DNA from: Bombus terrestris
Taxonomy: Eukaryota; Arthropoda; Insecta; Hymenoptera; Apidae
Direction of reading: 5' to 3'
DNA: 64,000 nt
Assembly (NCBI RefSeq): GCF_910591885.1
Contig: NC_063275.1
Span: 23,858,501 to 23,922,500, forward strand
The notes beneath the pieces are model-generated. The model saw only the letters and a program-made list of their open reading frames with translations. It was not told the origin of the DNA and did no database searches. The position numbers and the translations under genes were made by a program. This document shows, piece after piece, positions 1 to 12,000 of this stretch; within the stretch, counting starts at the first letter, position 1, and each line of letters opens with the position of its first letter.

Positions 1-439
1 GCGGTTCCACGACATTACGAAAGATGCAGAGTCTTGCCGTTTTCTACTGCTCGGTCGGTGAAACGATTCTCCACGGGATTAAATCCCTAGCGACGACACG
101 AAGTTAATTAGAACCACGTGTCTTTCCGCCAATAAGAATTACAACATTCCCTGTGTGTCGTCTTTCGTGTGCTCTCGTCGAGGGAAGCTTCTTACGGTTG
201 AGTCGTTGCGCAAAATTAGGTTAGATCGGGATCGGCGAATTCAATTCTTAATCTCGTTAGTCAGCGTCGTTCTCAATCTTTCGTTCCTCGTGCAATCGCT
301 TCTCGCGAATCAGTTTGTCCCTACCACGTTCATCTGGATATTAATAAAGTTTCCTAATTAAAATTGTTATTTGGTACCGCAAGACTCTCGAAAGTTATAT
401 CTCGTCCTGTCAATTATTCATCGTTCATATGTGACTGAT
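1..439. other. non-coding, nothing recognised
   Basis: Mixed-composition sequence. The only open frame of note is a short one that shows no protein-like character. No splice-framed exon, RNA gene or repeat was seen. Confidence 0.5.
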
Positions 440-636
440 GTGTTTTTTAACGAACCGCCACATGCAAGTATCTTAGAAAAGATTGAAATTTTGCAAAAGT
501 ATTAGCCATGAGATAAAAGGGAATTGTTTTTTAATTAAAGGGAAAGTGTTTTTTAACGAACCGCGGGATGCAAGTATCTTAGAAAAGATAGAAATTTTGC
601 AAAAGTATTAGCCGAGAGACGAAAGGGATTTGTTTG
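440..636. repeat. two-copy direct repeat, about 106-base period
   Basis: A unit beginning GTGTTTTTTAACGAACCGC starts at 440 and again at 546. The copies stay closely similar through a shared block ending near GTATTAGCC and a following AAAGGG..TTGTTT tail, with scattered substitutions. They look like a local tandem duplication of non-coding DNA. No open reading frame spans them and no terminal inverted repeats were seen. Confidence 0.8.
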
Positions 637-3600
637 AGGTATCTAGTTATCTGTGCATTTTACAACACGAATATTTCGAAAATTCCTATATATTTTCTAA
701 AATATTTTAAAGTCGTACCTTGCTAATATTATTCGACAAGAAAGAATGGGATCATGGCTAACCATAATAATTTCGGTCGATGATTAATCTTAATTTCTGG
801 TCTGTATTATACGGGATAGAAGAGATCGATAATTTGTGTCGTGTAAAATATTAAATACAAATATAAATTGAAATTAAAAATACTGCCATGTTGAGCAGCT
901 AAAGCCAAATTATTCCAGTTACCTACGATCCAACGATACCAATTAAAGGTAAAATATTCTCTCCGATGTAACAACTAAAAGCATACAAAATACCATTAAC
1001 GCTCATCATAGGAACGAAAAAATCTGTAGGAATAGCTCCGATATCATAGTTCTTTTTCTGAAACATATTCCCTCGCGCTATTAAAACCAGCCGAAAAAAA
1101 GGTCAAAAAGGGAAGATACCATATCCACATCGTGTACGCCATAACTATAAATCCGTTGGAACCGAACGTTCTGAAAAAAGCTCGTGAAAATCACCGCGGC
1201 TCTATAGCACGTACGTTCATGCTTGCCAATCACACTGCACCGCCACAGAGTTATCCTTTCTCGACTGCTCGACCAAGGTATATAAATGAATTTACAACCG
1301 TCGTATGATCGAATGGCCGACGAACAAAGTTTCGCTATGAAATTTTCGTGTGTCGATAGTCCGCGATAAGACCTCGATACAACGTACGTTACATTCGCAT
1401 GTACACTACGGTTCAAAAGTATATGCGTACACTCGTTTCTCTCCGAAAGAGTGTCATTTAGTTAGAAAATTGGGAAAAGGAAGACCGACGACGACTCATT
1501 TATCTTTTAGCAGCGCTATCGTAGAATGTTATGGCAGGTTGAAATTTATCTCCAAAACTTAGTTTGTGGAGGGGAAAAATCGGTATTTGCGAGAATTAAG
1601 AAACCATTTAAATAATCAGCTACCGTTTCAATGAATAATTCACGTTTCATATGACACATACATAGGTTAACGTTAACGTCCTACGAGAAATATCGCTTTA
1701 GATCGTTTGCTTGCCATTTAATTTATATATATCAGCAACTTTGATGTATCGTTGATATCGAATCAGTCAAAGCTTTCACATACTTATGAACGAGTATGTA
1801 CTAATACATGAATGCGTATGTGGAGAAAGAGGGAGAGAGGGAGGAGAGGCGCATATGGGACGTGGCACGAACGAGATTCTCTATCCGCTCGATAAACTCG
1901 ACGCATCGAAATCAAGGGGTGAAGAGGGAGCTTTGGAATTCACTCGGCGGAACTCAAAAGCTCGACGAATACCCGGTGATATTGGGAGCAGATTGGAAGC
2001 CAAGAATCCGCCACGAGATTGAAAAGTTCACTCCCGATTCCCATGGCGGCTTTTACCGCGGACAAGACGGTCGGATAGTAAAAAGGGCAAATTAAGCGCG
2101 CCCACGTAAGCGGAAAAACCAGCCCGTCGCCCTCAAAGCGAGTCTCTATTTTTCCCTCCCTTTTTACTCCCTCTGCTCTCCTATCGTCTATTTTTGACAC
2201 TGTTTTTCAACTTTTAAAATATCGAGCCGGGATGACAGCCGGTCGGCGCTAGGCACCGCGATAGATTATCCTCTTCGATCCGTGCCGGGTAGAACGTTAA
2301 ATTAGAAAAGGGTCAACATTTGTTCAAAACGTGGAGATCTACCGTTTCGACGAAAATTTTTCGAGATGCGAAAGAAGAGAATAATTTGAATTTGGCTTTT
2401 GGAAATGACGATTGTGGAATAATTATTGCTTACATATCCCTTGCTTATTTGATAAATTTGGACTATGCAGCAGCGTGTCTTGTATATCTTCGTACTATTT
2501 AGGGACGATACAAATTATTTTGTGTCCGAATGTGTAGAGATTTCATCTGTTTTCTTATTTAAAAATTTCTCTTTTACTGACATTGGGTTTTTATTATTAT
2601 GCTTGTTCGTCACCAAAGGACAATTAGGAAAATTATTATATCATATTATCACGTAATTTGATACGAAGTTAGAAATATTTCTTTTTGGTGTCGATCGTTG
2701 TTATAGTCCCAAGTCTTTACGTTTCAGATTTTGAAGTTTAATACTAAGAACAAGCGAAAGAATGAGAAACTCTGGAACAGTGTCGAATCATTGGCAATGA
2801 AATATTAATCGTAATTATCGAAACTTACCTGGGTTTTAATCGACCAAGTAATCGGTCTAAGCTAAATTAACTTTATTTTCAAATAAGTAAACATTTTCCT
2901 CTTATCAGCAAAATTGTCAAAAGTTTAACGTTATTTATTGGTGTATAAATTACAATCTAAATGTTATTTATTATTATTTACATATTATTATTGTATATTA
3001 TTATTTCTAAAATAATTATCAAAGTATCGGCTAAAGAAAAGAAATCTTAACATCTTAAAATATCATCAGGTTCAAAGAACCAGACAGAATACAGCAACAT
3101 ATTTTCTTCTTCAAAGAAGGTATCGATCAAAGTGCAAACTTCTCAAGGAAATTCCTTTTCCGATATCAACTTTTTTTCCAGTCAACCAGAACAAACTCAT
3201 TTCGATCCGGAAAGAAGTATTTTCTCTCTAAATAATCTTCTAGAATTTGTTCCAAAGCCATATTATAGGTAATCAGAGGAAGAAGTAACAAAGTAGATTC
3301 AAAGTTGTTTCTTTTTAACCCTAGTACGTCCTTTTCATCGTTTCCCATCTAATTACATTTTTCTAACATCAGAAATAATCACAAGTTTGTATGCATGTTT
3401 TCTCGCCTTGTGTTAAATATTTTAAGAAATAATAAAAGATATATATTTATATTTTAGGTATAATAATAAATTCAGAATAATAAGATTGGGATTGAAATAT
3501 AAAAGTTACAGATACAGTTAGCCATCGTTGATTCGTTTCATGAAAATGGTCGACTTAATTGATATTTCATAGACGAGAGTTCAAAATGTTTCCAATCGAA

Positions 3601-4187
3601 ATACAATTTTGTTGGACGAACCAACAAGAACGATCCTTCGGAGGATCGAGCTATTTATTTACATAGCGATGCGACCACATAATCCTTCTATTGAAATGAA
3701 AATCTCTGAAATGAAAAGCTGGTGCGTTCGATATCTTTTGTGGCCTGGCCAGACATGCAATAATCGTATTACTTTTACTGTTTAATGCCGCGTTACTTTG
3801 TTTGTTAAACGACCAATAACATTATCAACCGCTTTGCGGAATCGTTACGTAAAAAACATTGATATTCCATAGGAGATCTGGTTATCTTTGATCTTCTAAA
3901 ATAATTTTCGATATATGGATTTATATTTATATAATTTGGTCAAAGTCTTGTTTGCTATGTTTGAAATTGAATCGATATCGATTAAAAGTAGACTATAGCT
4001 TAACAGCTAAAATAGCTATCTTTATTTTAATTAATTATTTTATTTTGTTTATTTTTCTAAGTTCGTCTATCAAAACGTACAAAAATATAAAGTAAAAAAT
4101 GACATCAGGAGTTATCGCTGATTACGAGAGTCCAGTAGTGAAATTCGAAATAATTAAGACGACGCAACATATGCGTCACTTTTTGCG
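637..4187. other. gene-poor AT-rich stretch
   Basis: No supported gene. A short GC-richer island at about 1800-2300 carries only mutually overlapping chance frames on both strands. A 60-codon minus-strand frame at 3166-3348 has a natural-looking amino-acid composition but no splice support; it is discussed as a finding. Confidence 0.5.
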
Positions 4188-4213
4188 GTAATCAGAGACG
4201 CGTCTCTGATTAC
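4188..4213. repeat. perfect 26-base palindrome
   Basis: The half-site GTAATCAGAGACG at 4188-4200 is followed immediately, with no spacer, by its exact reverse complement CGTCTCTGATTAC at 4201-4213. The next flanking bases break the symmetry. Each arm contains the core TAATC/GATTA read by some homeodomain proteins, and the centre is ACGCGT. A single CTGATTACG copy of the arm motif lies about 70 bases upstream. A regulatory or cruciform role is inference. Confidence 0.9.
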
Positions 4214-5704
4214 GCGCATGAATTTGTAATATTCGTGTTTGTGGCTCTTATACGCCGTCATTTTGATGCTTGGAATTCTAATTAAAGAAATTTGCAAATT
4301 TCCCGCATACGACGTGAAAGTGGAGCATCGAGGAATTCTGCATTTATGAAATGCATACGCGTGTAGCTACTGAAACTAATTGAAGCATAATTGCGAGTGT
4401 CCCTTCATCGGTTTTCCTTTTGCATATTTTATGCGATCTATCGGGGGACACGTACGGTTTCGTTCACGTTAAAGAAGGTTTTGTGCAGTATGGTTTCTGT
4501 CGTGGATAATCGAAATTACGGCCATTAAGGTAATTTGCCATAAGCTTCGTGAAATTTTATTACCCGCTGACAGAAATAATAAAACGATGACCCGTACGAT
4601 CCGTAAAATATTTTAATAGGCGCCATTAAAGTCATAATTCGAACTAACGAACCAAATTTTATTTAGTTCCACGTATCGCCATATTTAGATCCTACGCCTA
4701 CGTACAAATAATAAACGATAAATATTAGTAATATCATCGAACCAACAACATTATATCTTTTTTTATTTTTAGTAGATTATTTATTCGTTCCAATAAATTT
4801 TCTACTCGTGCATTTATACGATGAAAAAAAGAAAGTTCAGTAACGTTAGCTGTGCATCAAATCGTAACGAAAGAATCTCTGAGAGTTTCACAGTCGAAGA
4901 AACTCGTAAAAATATTTTGAAACTTGTTTTCCTTGAAATTGTCCCGGTTGCAGCCGTAGTGGATGGGTCACGCACTTTTGCGAAATTCAATTCCCGAAAA
5001 AGATTTAGGCTGTCGTTTCAACTCGTAAGTATTTGTCACTCTGCATGCTGGTGAAATCCCATAAACGTTCCGTAAACGTGTTTCATCGAGACTTGGCGCC
5101 ACTGCTAACGCATCTCTGACTACGTTCTCTTTTAAGTCCAACGAGAAATTCTTCTCGACCTTAAATCGCGTTTCGCTGGCGCGAGGAGAAAGCTATGAAT
5201 GGTAATTCATGGCAGCTCGCGGGAAAATGCGTTACGAGTACAGCCTGTTCGTATTTTCAAGATATTTCTTGGCATCGTAAAAATATAATTTTACGTATAT
5301 ATAGAAGATATTATTTTAATTTATTATACGACTATACGTCCTTAATAAAAATTATATTAGAGTTTTAACGTCGAATAGATTGGGAACATGATCGACTTTG
5401 CTCGACGAAATTATTACGAAGGCGAAGGAAATATAAATATTTGGACGCTGTAGGTTGATCAAGTAAAAGTAGCAGAGCAAACTTATATATTTTAATAAGT
5501 ATATACCTCGGTTGACTTGTCTATTTATCATCATACGAAAATAAACAGGGTTCAAACAAAATTATGCAAACATACTGAATTTATAATACGTCTAACCTAT
5601 ACTAATATGTCTTTAGCGGCACATGCGTCTTAGAACGTTTCGATACGAAGATGCCTCACGTAGTTGTTTTACCACAGAGGATTAACACTGTACGACGCAC
5701 ATAA
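4214..5704. other. non-coding stretch, nothing recognised
   Basis: Mixed AT-rich sequence with one short plus-strand frame (4821-5054) lacking recognisable domains or convincing splice sites. The last five bases (5700-5704, CATAA) are the left target duplication of the adjacent solo LTR. Confidence 0.5.
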
Positions 5705-5798
5705 TGTTATAAACAAACTCTGGACGAAGCAATTTCGCTGCTACGTGCAACCTGCAATCTGCGACAAGTTCAAACCTTTCGATACTCCCCTCGACTAG

Positions 5799-5836
5799 TA
5801 TAAATAGACGATCGTGTCCTCCAGACACAGTCAGTC
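5799..5836 (+). promoter_or_regulatory. LTR core promoter: TATA box plus TCAGT initiator
   Basis: TATAAATA at 5799-5806 and TCAGTC at 5831-5836 have the usual spacing of a TATA-dependent arthropod RNA polymerase II promoter, about 30 bases. It lies inside the solo LTR, where the U3/R boundary would be expected. Whether it is still active cannot be told from the sequence. Confidence 0.55.
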
Positions 5837-5850
5837 GCGCGAACCAATAT

Positions 5851-5879
5851 CAGTCAGTCAGTCAGTCAGTCAGTCAGTC
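5851..5879. repeat. (CAGT)n microsatellite, about seven units
   Basis: An uninterrupted CAGT run lies just downstream of the LTR initiator. Each unit also recreates the initiator core TCAGT, so the expansion may have multiplied potential start sites. Confidence 0.95.
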
Positions 5880-6098
5880 GAGCTAATAAGTATAACGAAT
5901 CAGCATAACAATTAGTATCAGTATCGCAGTATCGCGCAATCTTATAACGAGTATCATCAAGCGAGCAATGCTTGCGATTAACTTTGTACTCTGCATTTCA
6001 TAATATCTGTAAATAGAGTTAATTGAATTAACTCGTTTGCTTATTACTTTAATCAACAACACGTCTCACCGTCCACCACGTGTCTAACCTACACATAA

Positions 6099-9000
6099 CA
6101 ACGAATACTAGTTCTTTTTCTATTTATTTTACTTATATTTGTTTGTATTAAATTATTAATAAATTATTTATATTTACGTTTATTTTAACGTTACATAATA
6201 ATCCCGAGTTTAAATAAATGTTTCAGCTATTTTCAATATCACACGAGGTAACGCAGTTGTTGCTATAGTTGTGAGATTTGTGTAGTTCGACGTAGGAGAT
6301 TTCCAACACGTGGTGTACGATATAAATGCTTGCAGGCTCGTGTAATCCGATGTAGATAACTTCAGTTCTATCTAGACTGCTCAAAATCCGATAACCGCGT
6401 GGAAACCCAAGAAACCCTCAAACCTCAAGATCGTACTGTTCCCAGAGATATCTGGGGTCATCAGGATCGCAAAGATCCTCGGAATCTTCCAGGCCTCCTG
6501 ACATTGGCCAAATTCTTGAGATCATCTAGAATCCACTAGACGTCCAAGATAGTTGGATTCCAAAGACATTCGTAGCCTCTGAGATATCCCGAGGTCTTAA
6601 AATTTTCCAGACCCGTGGGATGTACTAAATATTTCATTGTTCTCGCAGCCTTGAGCATTTGATTCTGAAGCACTTCTGAAATTAAAGGCGAATTAAATAT
6701 TTGATTCTTTAATTGCATCAACTTTTCATATTAAATACCAGACATTACAGCCTCGATTGTTTCTTAATTTGATTCCTGATTTTACCTCTGATACTAAAAG
6801 AATTGAAAAAAGATCTCTCAATATTGGTAACTGGCATCGGTACGAACTCACTCGAGTAGTCTTAGATTTTAAATTATTATACACGTTTAAATGCTTATAA
6901 ATTTTACTTAATCGTCTCGCGTATCTTTAGTATTGTTAACGCGTGCAAAGTATTAATCGCAAAAGATTAATTAAATATAATATAGAACCCGATTCACAGT
7001 CATTATCGTAAAACCATAGGATTTAACGGTCGGCTGCGACGGATCTCAAATTTGATTTACAAAAACATTTAAATTTCGATGTTTCTCGCTATCGGATTTA
7101 TTGAAATTCTACGCGAACGTTGCACGAGCGCGGCGATTTGCATAACGAACCACCGAGCACGCGGCACAGAAAATTCGAACGATTCTCGAGATAAGTATGA
7201 AAAGAGCATTATCGAGTAAGCATTTGCGATCGAGCGAAATCCCTTGGATACGCAATTAGATTCGAGGTTCGGCTGGTTTTTATCGACTGGCAAAAGGATC
7301 GGGATCGCCGATCGGCGAAACGACTCACGCTGTCGCGGCATCGCGAATTACGTTTTTCCGTAATTTATGCGCATACAGAGTAAATGAATCGGTCCTGGAA
7401 ACAGCAACATCTGCCGCGCGCCACGCAGCTTTGTGTACAGCGCTTAATTGGTAATTAGCTGGCGTATTTAACGTGAGCAGCGGCGAACAATTGGTCCCCC
7501 CGTATTCTCTTTCCAAATTCGTTTAACAAACGAATCGCAATTGCAATGATTACCAAGCGTTCCCAGCGAACGAACGGTGCGCCGTGATTGCGATTTTATT
7601 GGGCCATCCTGCACGCGTCGATTAAGCTTTTTGTTCGAATAAAAATTACCCGCCGCCCGCCGACTGTCCCTTTTACTTTCTATTTCTATCGCTTTTCCTA
7701 CCGTTCGTCTACCTTCCAATCCGACTGGAAATTCCGCCATTCTATCGCCGTCCTCGTAAACATCGAATTTACGCGAACGTCAACGGAAATCGAAGATTGG
7801 ACATTCTTGGTTGATTAAATCGTTCCACGATATTCAGTCGTAATCCGGGGAAAATTGCCGAAGTAATTGTCCAGGGTGTTTGTGTCGCAAAATTTTAATA
7901 CGAACGAATCGAAGACTGTTTTAAACCTTTGCGGTCCTATATCGAGCGTGGTTCGACGCCGCTTTTCGTACATAGGAACATAATAACATAATAATACAGT
8001 ATGGAACGTTAAAGCGTACACGCGTCGCGGCAGAAAATCAACAAGACGATCGATCCTCAACGATATTGTCACGTAAAATTAATGATAAAAAAGGAGTAGC
8101 TGAGCAATAACTCAACTTGACTGTGCTTTTATAATTTTGTAGGCTTTTATTCACGAAAATGATTAAGTATAATATTACGATGAAGTAGCGAAATTAAAAT
8201 AGCTGTTCAAATCACGGACAAAACTGTACACAAGACTAGTCTCGTGGTCGAATGCTCGCAGTTTTATATGTTGAGTATGTAAGAGTTAAGGGGTGAGGAA
8301 AGGATCCTGAGTGCTCTACGTGATGGGGAAAGTTTCGTATTGGGCCATGTGCAAAGGTAAGGTCAAAGTATAAAGGTTCGTTGTCAGGTAGTATGGAATA
8401 GATGTGAATGGAATGGGATGGAATGGATTTGAGTATGGTCGCTGTCACAATATCCGCGATATCGATTAAATATTGGGGAGCTCACATGTCTTGAACGAAC
8501 GAACTTCCTTGTATTGTACATTATACGTATACCGTGATCATTGTAAATAAATAATAATAATAATTTCAATATAATATAGTATATACTATATAAATATTTT
8601 ATTCTATTCCATTTCGTTGGTAAAATATCGAAATAGCGAAACATTACACGATTGTACTGTTCTGGCGACAGTGACTGCTGAAATCAACGCGGTCTATAGT
8701 AGGAAAAAGGTCGAAAAATACCGCTGATCGCAAAGAGTTCAAATAATAAAGTAGCTTTATTCTCAACAGTATGGTTTTCACTCTGAATAAAGAACAGTGT
8801 TTGCATGCTATCATTACGGTGTCTCTATAATTCGAGCAATAAATTCCAGTTTGAAGTTTAAGACGACAAGTTTGAATCCAACTTTATATTCCAGTAAAAG
8901 TCAAAGAGGAATCGCGATCATAGCTGCGCGGATTAAGGTGAAACAGGGAACAGGAGAATTTGATCACAAATCAAATGGCCTTCGGAAAGAATCGATACAG

Positions 9001-12000
9001 ACGAGAGACTGGAGTAATTATGTTGCAAAATTGGCCAGCTCGCTACACGCGATCCCGTGACTGATTCGGATACGATTCCAGGTCAGATTGGATCCGTTCT
9101 GCTGTTTATGGTAGTCCCGACTCCACCACCCGATCCGAATCTATTTAGAGATATGATTTACGTTACGCCACCACGAACACGCCGCTGTCCTCTCTACCTG
9201 CCTTGTTCTCGTTCGAACGAGAGAAAAAAGAAAGAAGGGCCGATCCAGCATTGTCTGGCCAACGCATCGCGGTGCATTGTATGCAAATACCGAGCGACGC
9301 ACCGATATCTCGGTTTCCCCTCCCGCTGCGTATCCTCTGTCATGTTCCACTACTTTCACGTTGATCGTGCAATTAGAATCGCGTGAAAAACACGGAGATC
9401 GCGTCCGATGTTTCATTTGTCCGTTTCGATCGAAGGTTACGCGGGAAAAATATGGCACGTACGATGTTTCTGATTTTCTGATTCTCATGATATTTCGTCA
9501 CACTCGTTACTCAGTAGCTGAAAGGATGTATATTTTGATATAACGCAGTTAAAAGGAGGAACAACCTGCTCGATAGAAAAATAATACTTGATAATTTAGT
9601 AATAGTTTATTGCTTGACAGAGTAGTGGATTTTGAAATTGTTCTTGTATAAACAACGAAATAACGTGATTTATCGTGTCTCCTCTATGGTCTTCAATTAT
9701 ACATTACGGTGTATCGGTTTTGTAGTCATTTTGTGGATTATGTTCATTTCGAAGCCTCGATTTTCATCAGGAGACCTGTTTTCAATCATACGATTGCCAC
9801 AGACGAATTTCGTCTACGCTGACTTTATTTCTCTTTGTACGAAGTATATTTCATGGTATGGAAACGGCGATTCTTGGAAACTATTGATTCTTGACGTTTT
9901 AAAATCAGCTAGTGGATCGTGAAACTAAAAAATTCAAAAATAATTAAGCGTATCTCGGTGAAATGATATTTGCCGGTAACGTCCGTTAAAATTACATAAA
10001 ACGAGGAAAATCTTATGCGAGCGAAATACCTGCCACCTAATGAATGAACTATAAAGGATCCTACTTAAATATCGTAGAGTGGAACTTGGTATTAAAACGA
10101 AGTCCCTATTGCGCTTTACGATCAAAAAGAGGCGATATGTCTTACTGTATAAACTTTATAGATCGATCGAATCGTAGAGAAACGGAGGCCACAGAATGGA
10201 ATTGATTTCACCGATTCATTCGGTCGGGACGGACGATGATTTCGGCCTGAAGCTCGTAATTTATTATCGTTCGCCTCGAAGACAGAATGGACATTGTTCG
10301 TTCGGTATCGCGGTGTATTCGGGGTAAAGGCCGACGGTTTAAATGAAAGTTTCGCGAACTCCGCCCCGTCGATTTGCGATGCGAGCAATAAACGAAATGA
10401 GGTCGCCGGCGATCATTGTACAGAGAAAAGTTTAACCTAGGAAATATCTGCGAATAAGAATGAAAAGCATCGACCAACGGAACTTTAGATAATTGCTGAG
10501 AGAATTGAAGAAAAGTTTCGCTTCGTGGAAATAGTAATCGTGATTCTCGTAGTCGCGATTTTCCCTCGCCTTCCGGTATCGTTTCTTTTTGCCAAACGAC
10601 TCGTTTCATCAAACGTCAATTTCCAGGGCAGTGACACGTTTCACAGAGCATCGATTTTGAGATACTCGCAAGAATTAATTGGAAGAACGAATTATTTTTT
10701 AGGATGCTGGTATTTTATTATTTTATCTAGTAAAATTATTCCACTTAATATAAGCAGAATGTCACAATCCGCAAACCGGTTCAACCTTCTCGAAATGGTA
10801 AACTATATACCTAAAATATATTTTTAGAACAAGTCGATCTTTTCTAAAAATTTTAAAGCTATGGTTAGCACAGGCTTATGGACGAAAAAAGCTTCCTTTC
10901 TTTCTATTTCAATTGTATATTTGTGTATTTATCGTAATTGTATATTTAAGCGAAATGTCGCTTTGAATAATCGTTTTAGACAACGTTCAATTATTTGACT
11001 TCGTCACGTTTCTGAAGCTTAATACGATTTGTATATCCCCGTTACGCGCCGCATTAAGTGCTGGACTCGCATGGTTGGGCAGTTTTGAGAAAGACAAGGA
11101 AAGACTTTGCAAGAAAACTGACACGCAAAAAGGTAAAAATGGTAACTGGAATTTGTCGCGGTTGTCAACAAGCGTGCACAACTTTATGAAGATCGTCCTT
11201 CCGTTGTTGACCATGGCAAAAACCTTGAATTGTTTGGCAAAGACAAATGGCAAAGTGATCGTAACGGCGCGGTTCCCAAATTTCTTGTTACATTTCCTGA
11301 CTTTCTTGAATGTGACAGTTTACGTCCAAGAAAAATGATCGCTAGAGCTACGTGTAATCGCGTTTGATGTACTACGTAAAAAGTTACAAGGACGTAATAT
11401 CGCAGCTTAAGTTTTTGCGCCGCCACAGATTTTCTTCCAGACAACTTAAGAATCGACACAGTTTTGTTTAAAAGTTTACAAATAATAAAATATCCAGTTG
11501 GTTAACTCCAGACATCGAACATCGTTGCTCGACGACTCGATAGACGTCAGATTTCGCATCGAAGAAAGGAACGAGATTCGGATCTTTGGACAGAGATTGA
11601 AACTTGTTCCGGATCGTTGGACAATGACTCGGTGACTATCGAAAATCGTAAGCTATCATATTCGGTGACCTTCGTGATTCTGATCTTTATCTTTTCTTGA
11701 CTCGTATGTTAGTATTAAGGAACCTGTGCATTCTTGCATGGCTCGATCACATTCCACGTTTTTGATTCAGAGCCCTGTACACTGTGGCCGAAAGCGATCA
11801 AAGCGAAGCTCTGCGTTCTCAGCGATCGAAGCCCCAAGATCTCGTAGCGATGAAAGTTTTCGCGATGATTCCAAGTTTGCGCAACAGCAGGGTTGTCTGA
11901 CTTTCGAGATCCCATACTACTGGAATCCGTAGAAATTTCGACTACTTTCTAAATGTTTTTATAAATTCTTCGTAATCTCGTAACTTCGAAGTAGTCTTGT

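Larger units (their letters stand above)
5705..6093 (+). mobile_element. solo LTR of an LTR retrotransposon with 5-base target duplication
   Basis: The 389-base element starts TGTTATAAAC and ends CTAACCTACA, so it has the TG..CA ends of a retroviral-type LTR. It is flanked on both sides by CATAA (5700-5704 and 6094-6098), a clean 5-base target duplication. Inside, a TATAAATA box at 5799-5806 is followed about 32 bases later by an arthropod initiator-type TCAGTC (5831-5836) and then by a CAGT microsatellite. No primer-binding site, gag or pol follows, so this is most likely the product of LTR-LTR recombination. A 5-base duplication fits BEL/Pao, Copia or many Gypsy elements; the family is unresolved. 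Confidence 0.75.
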
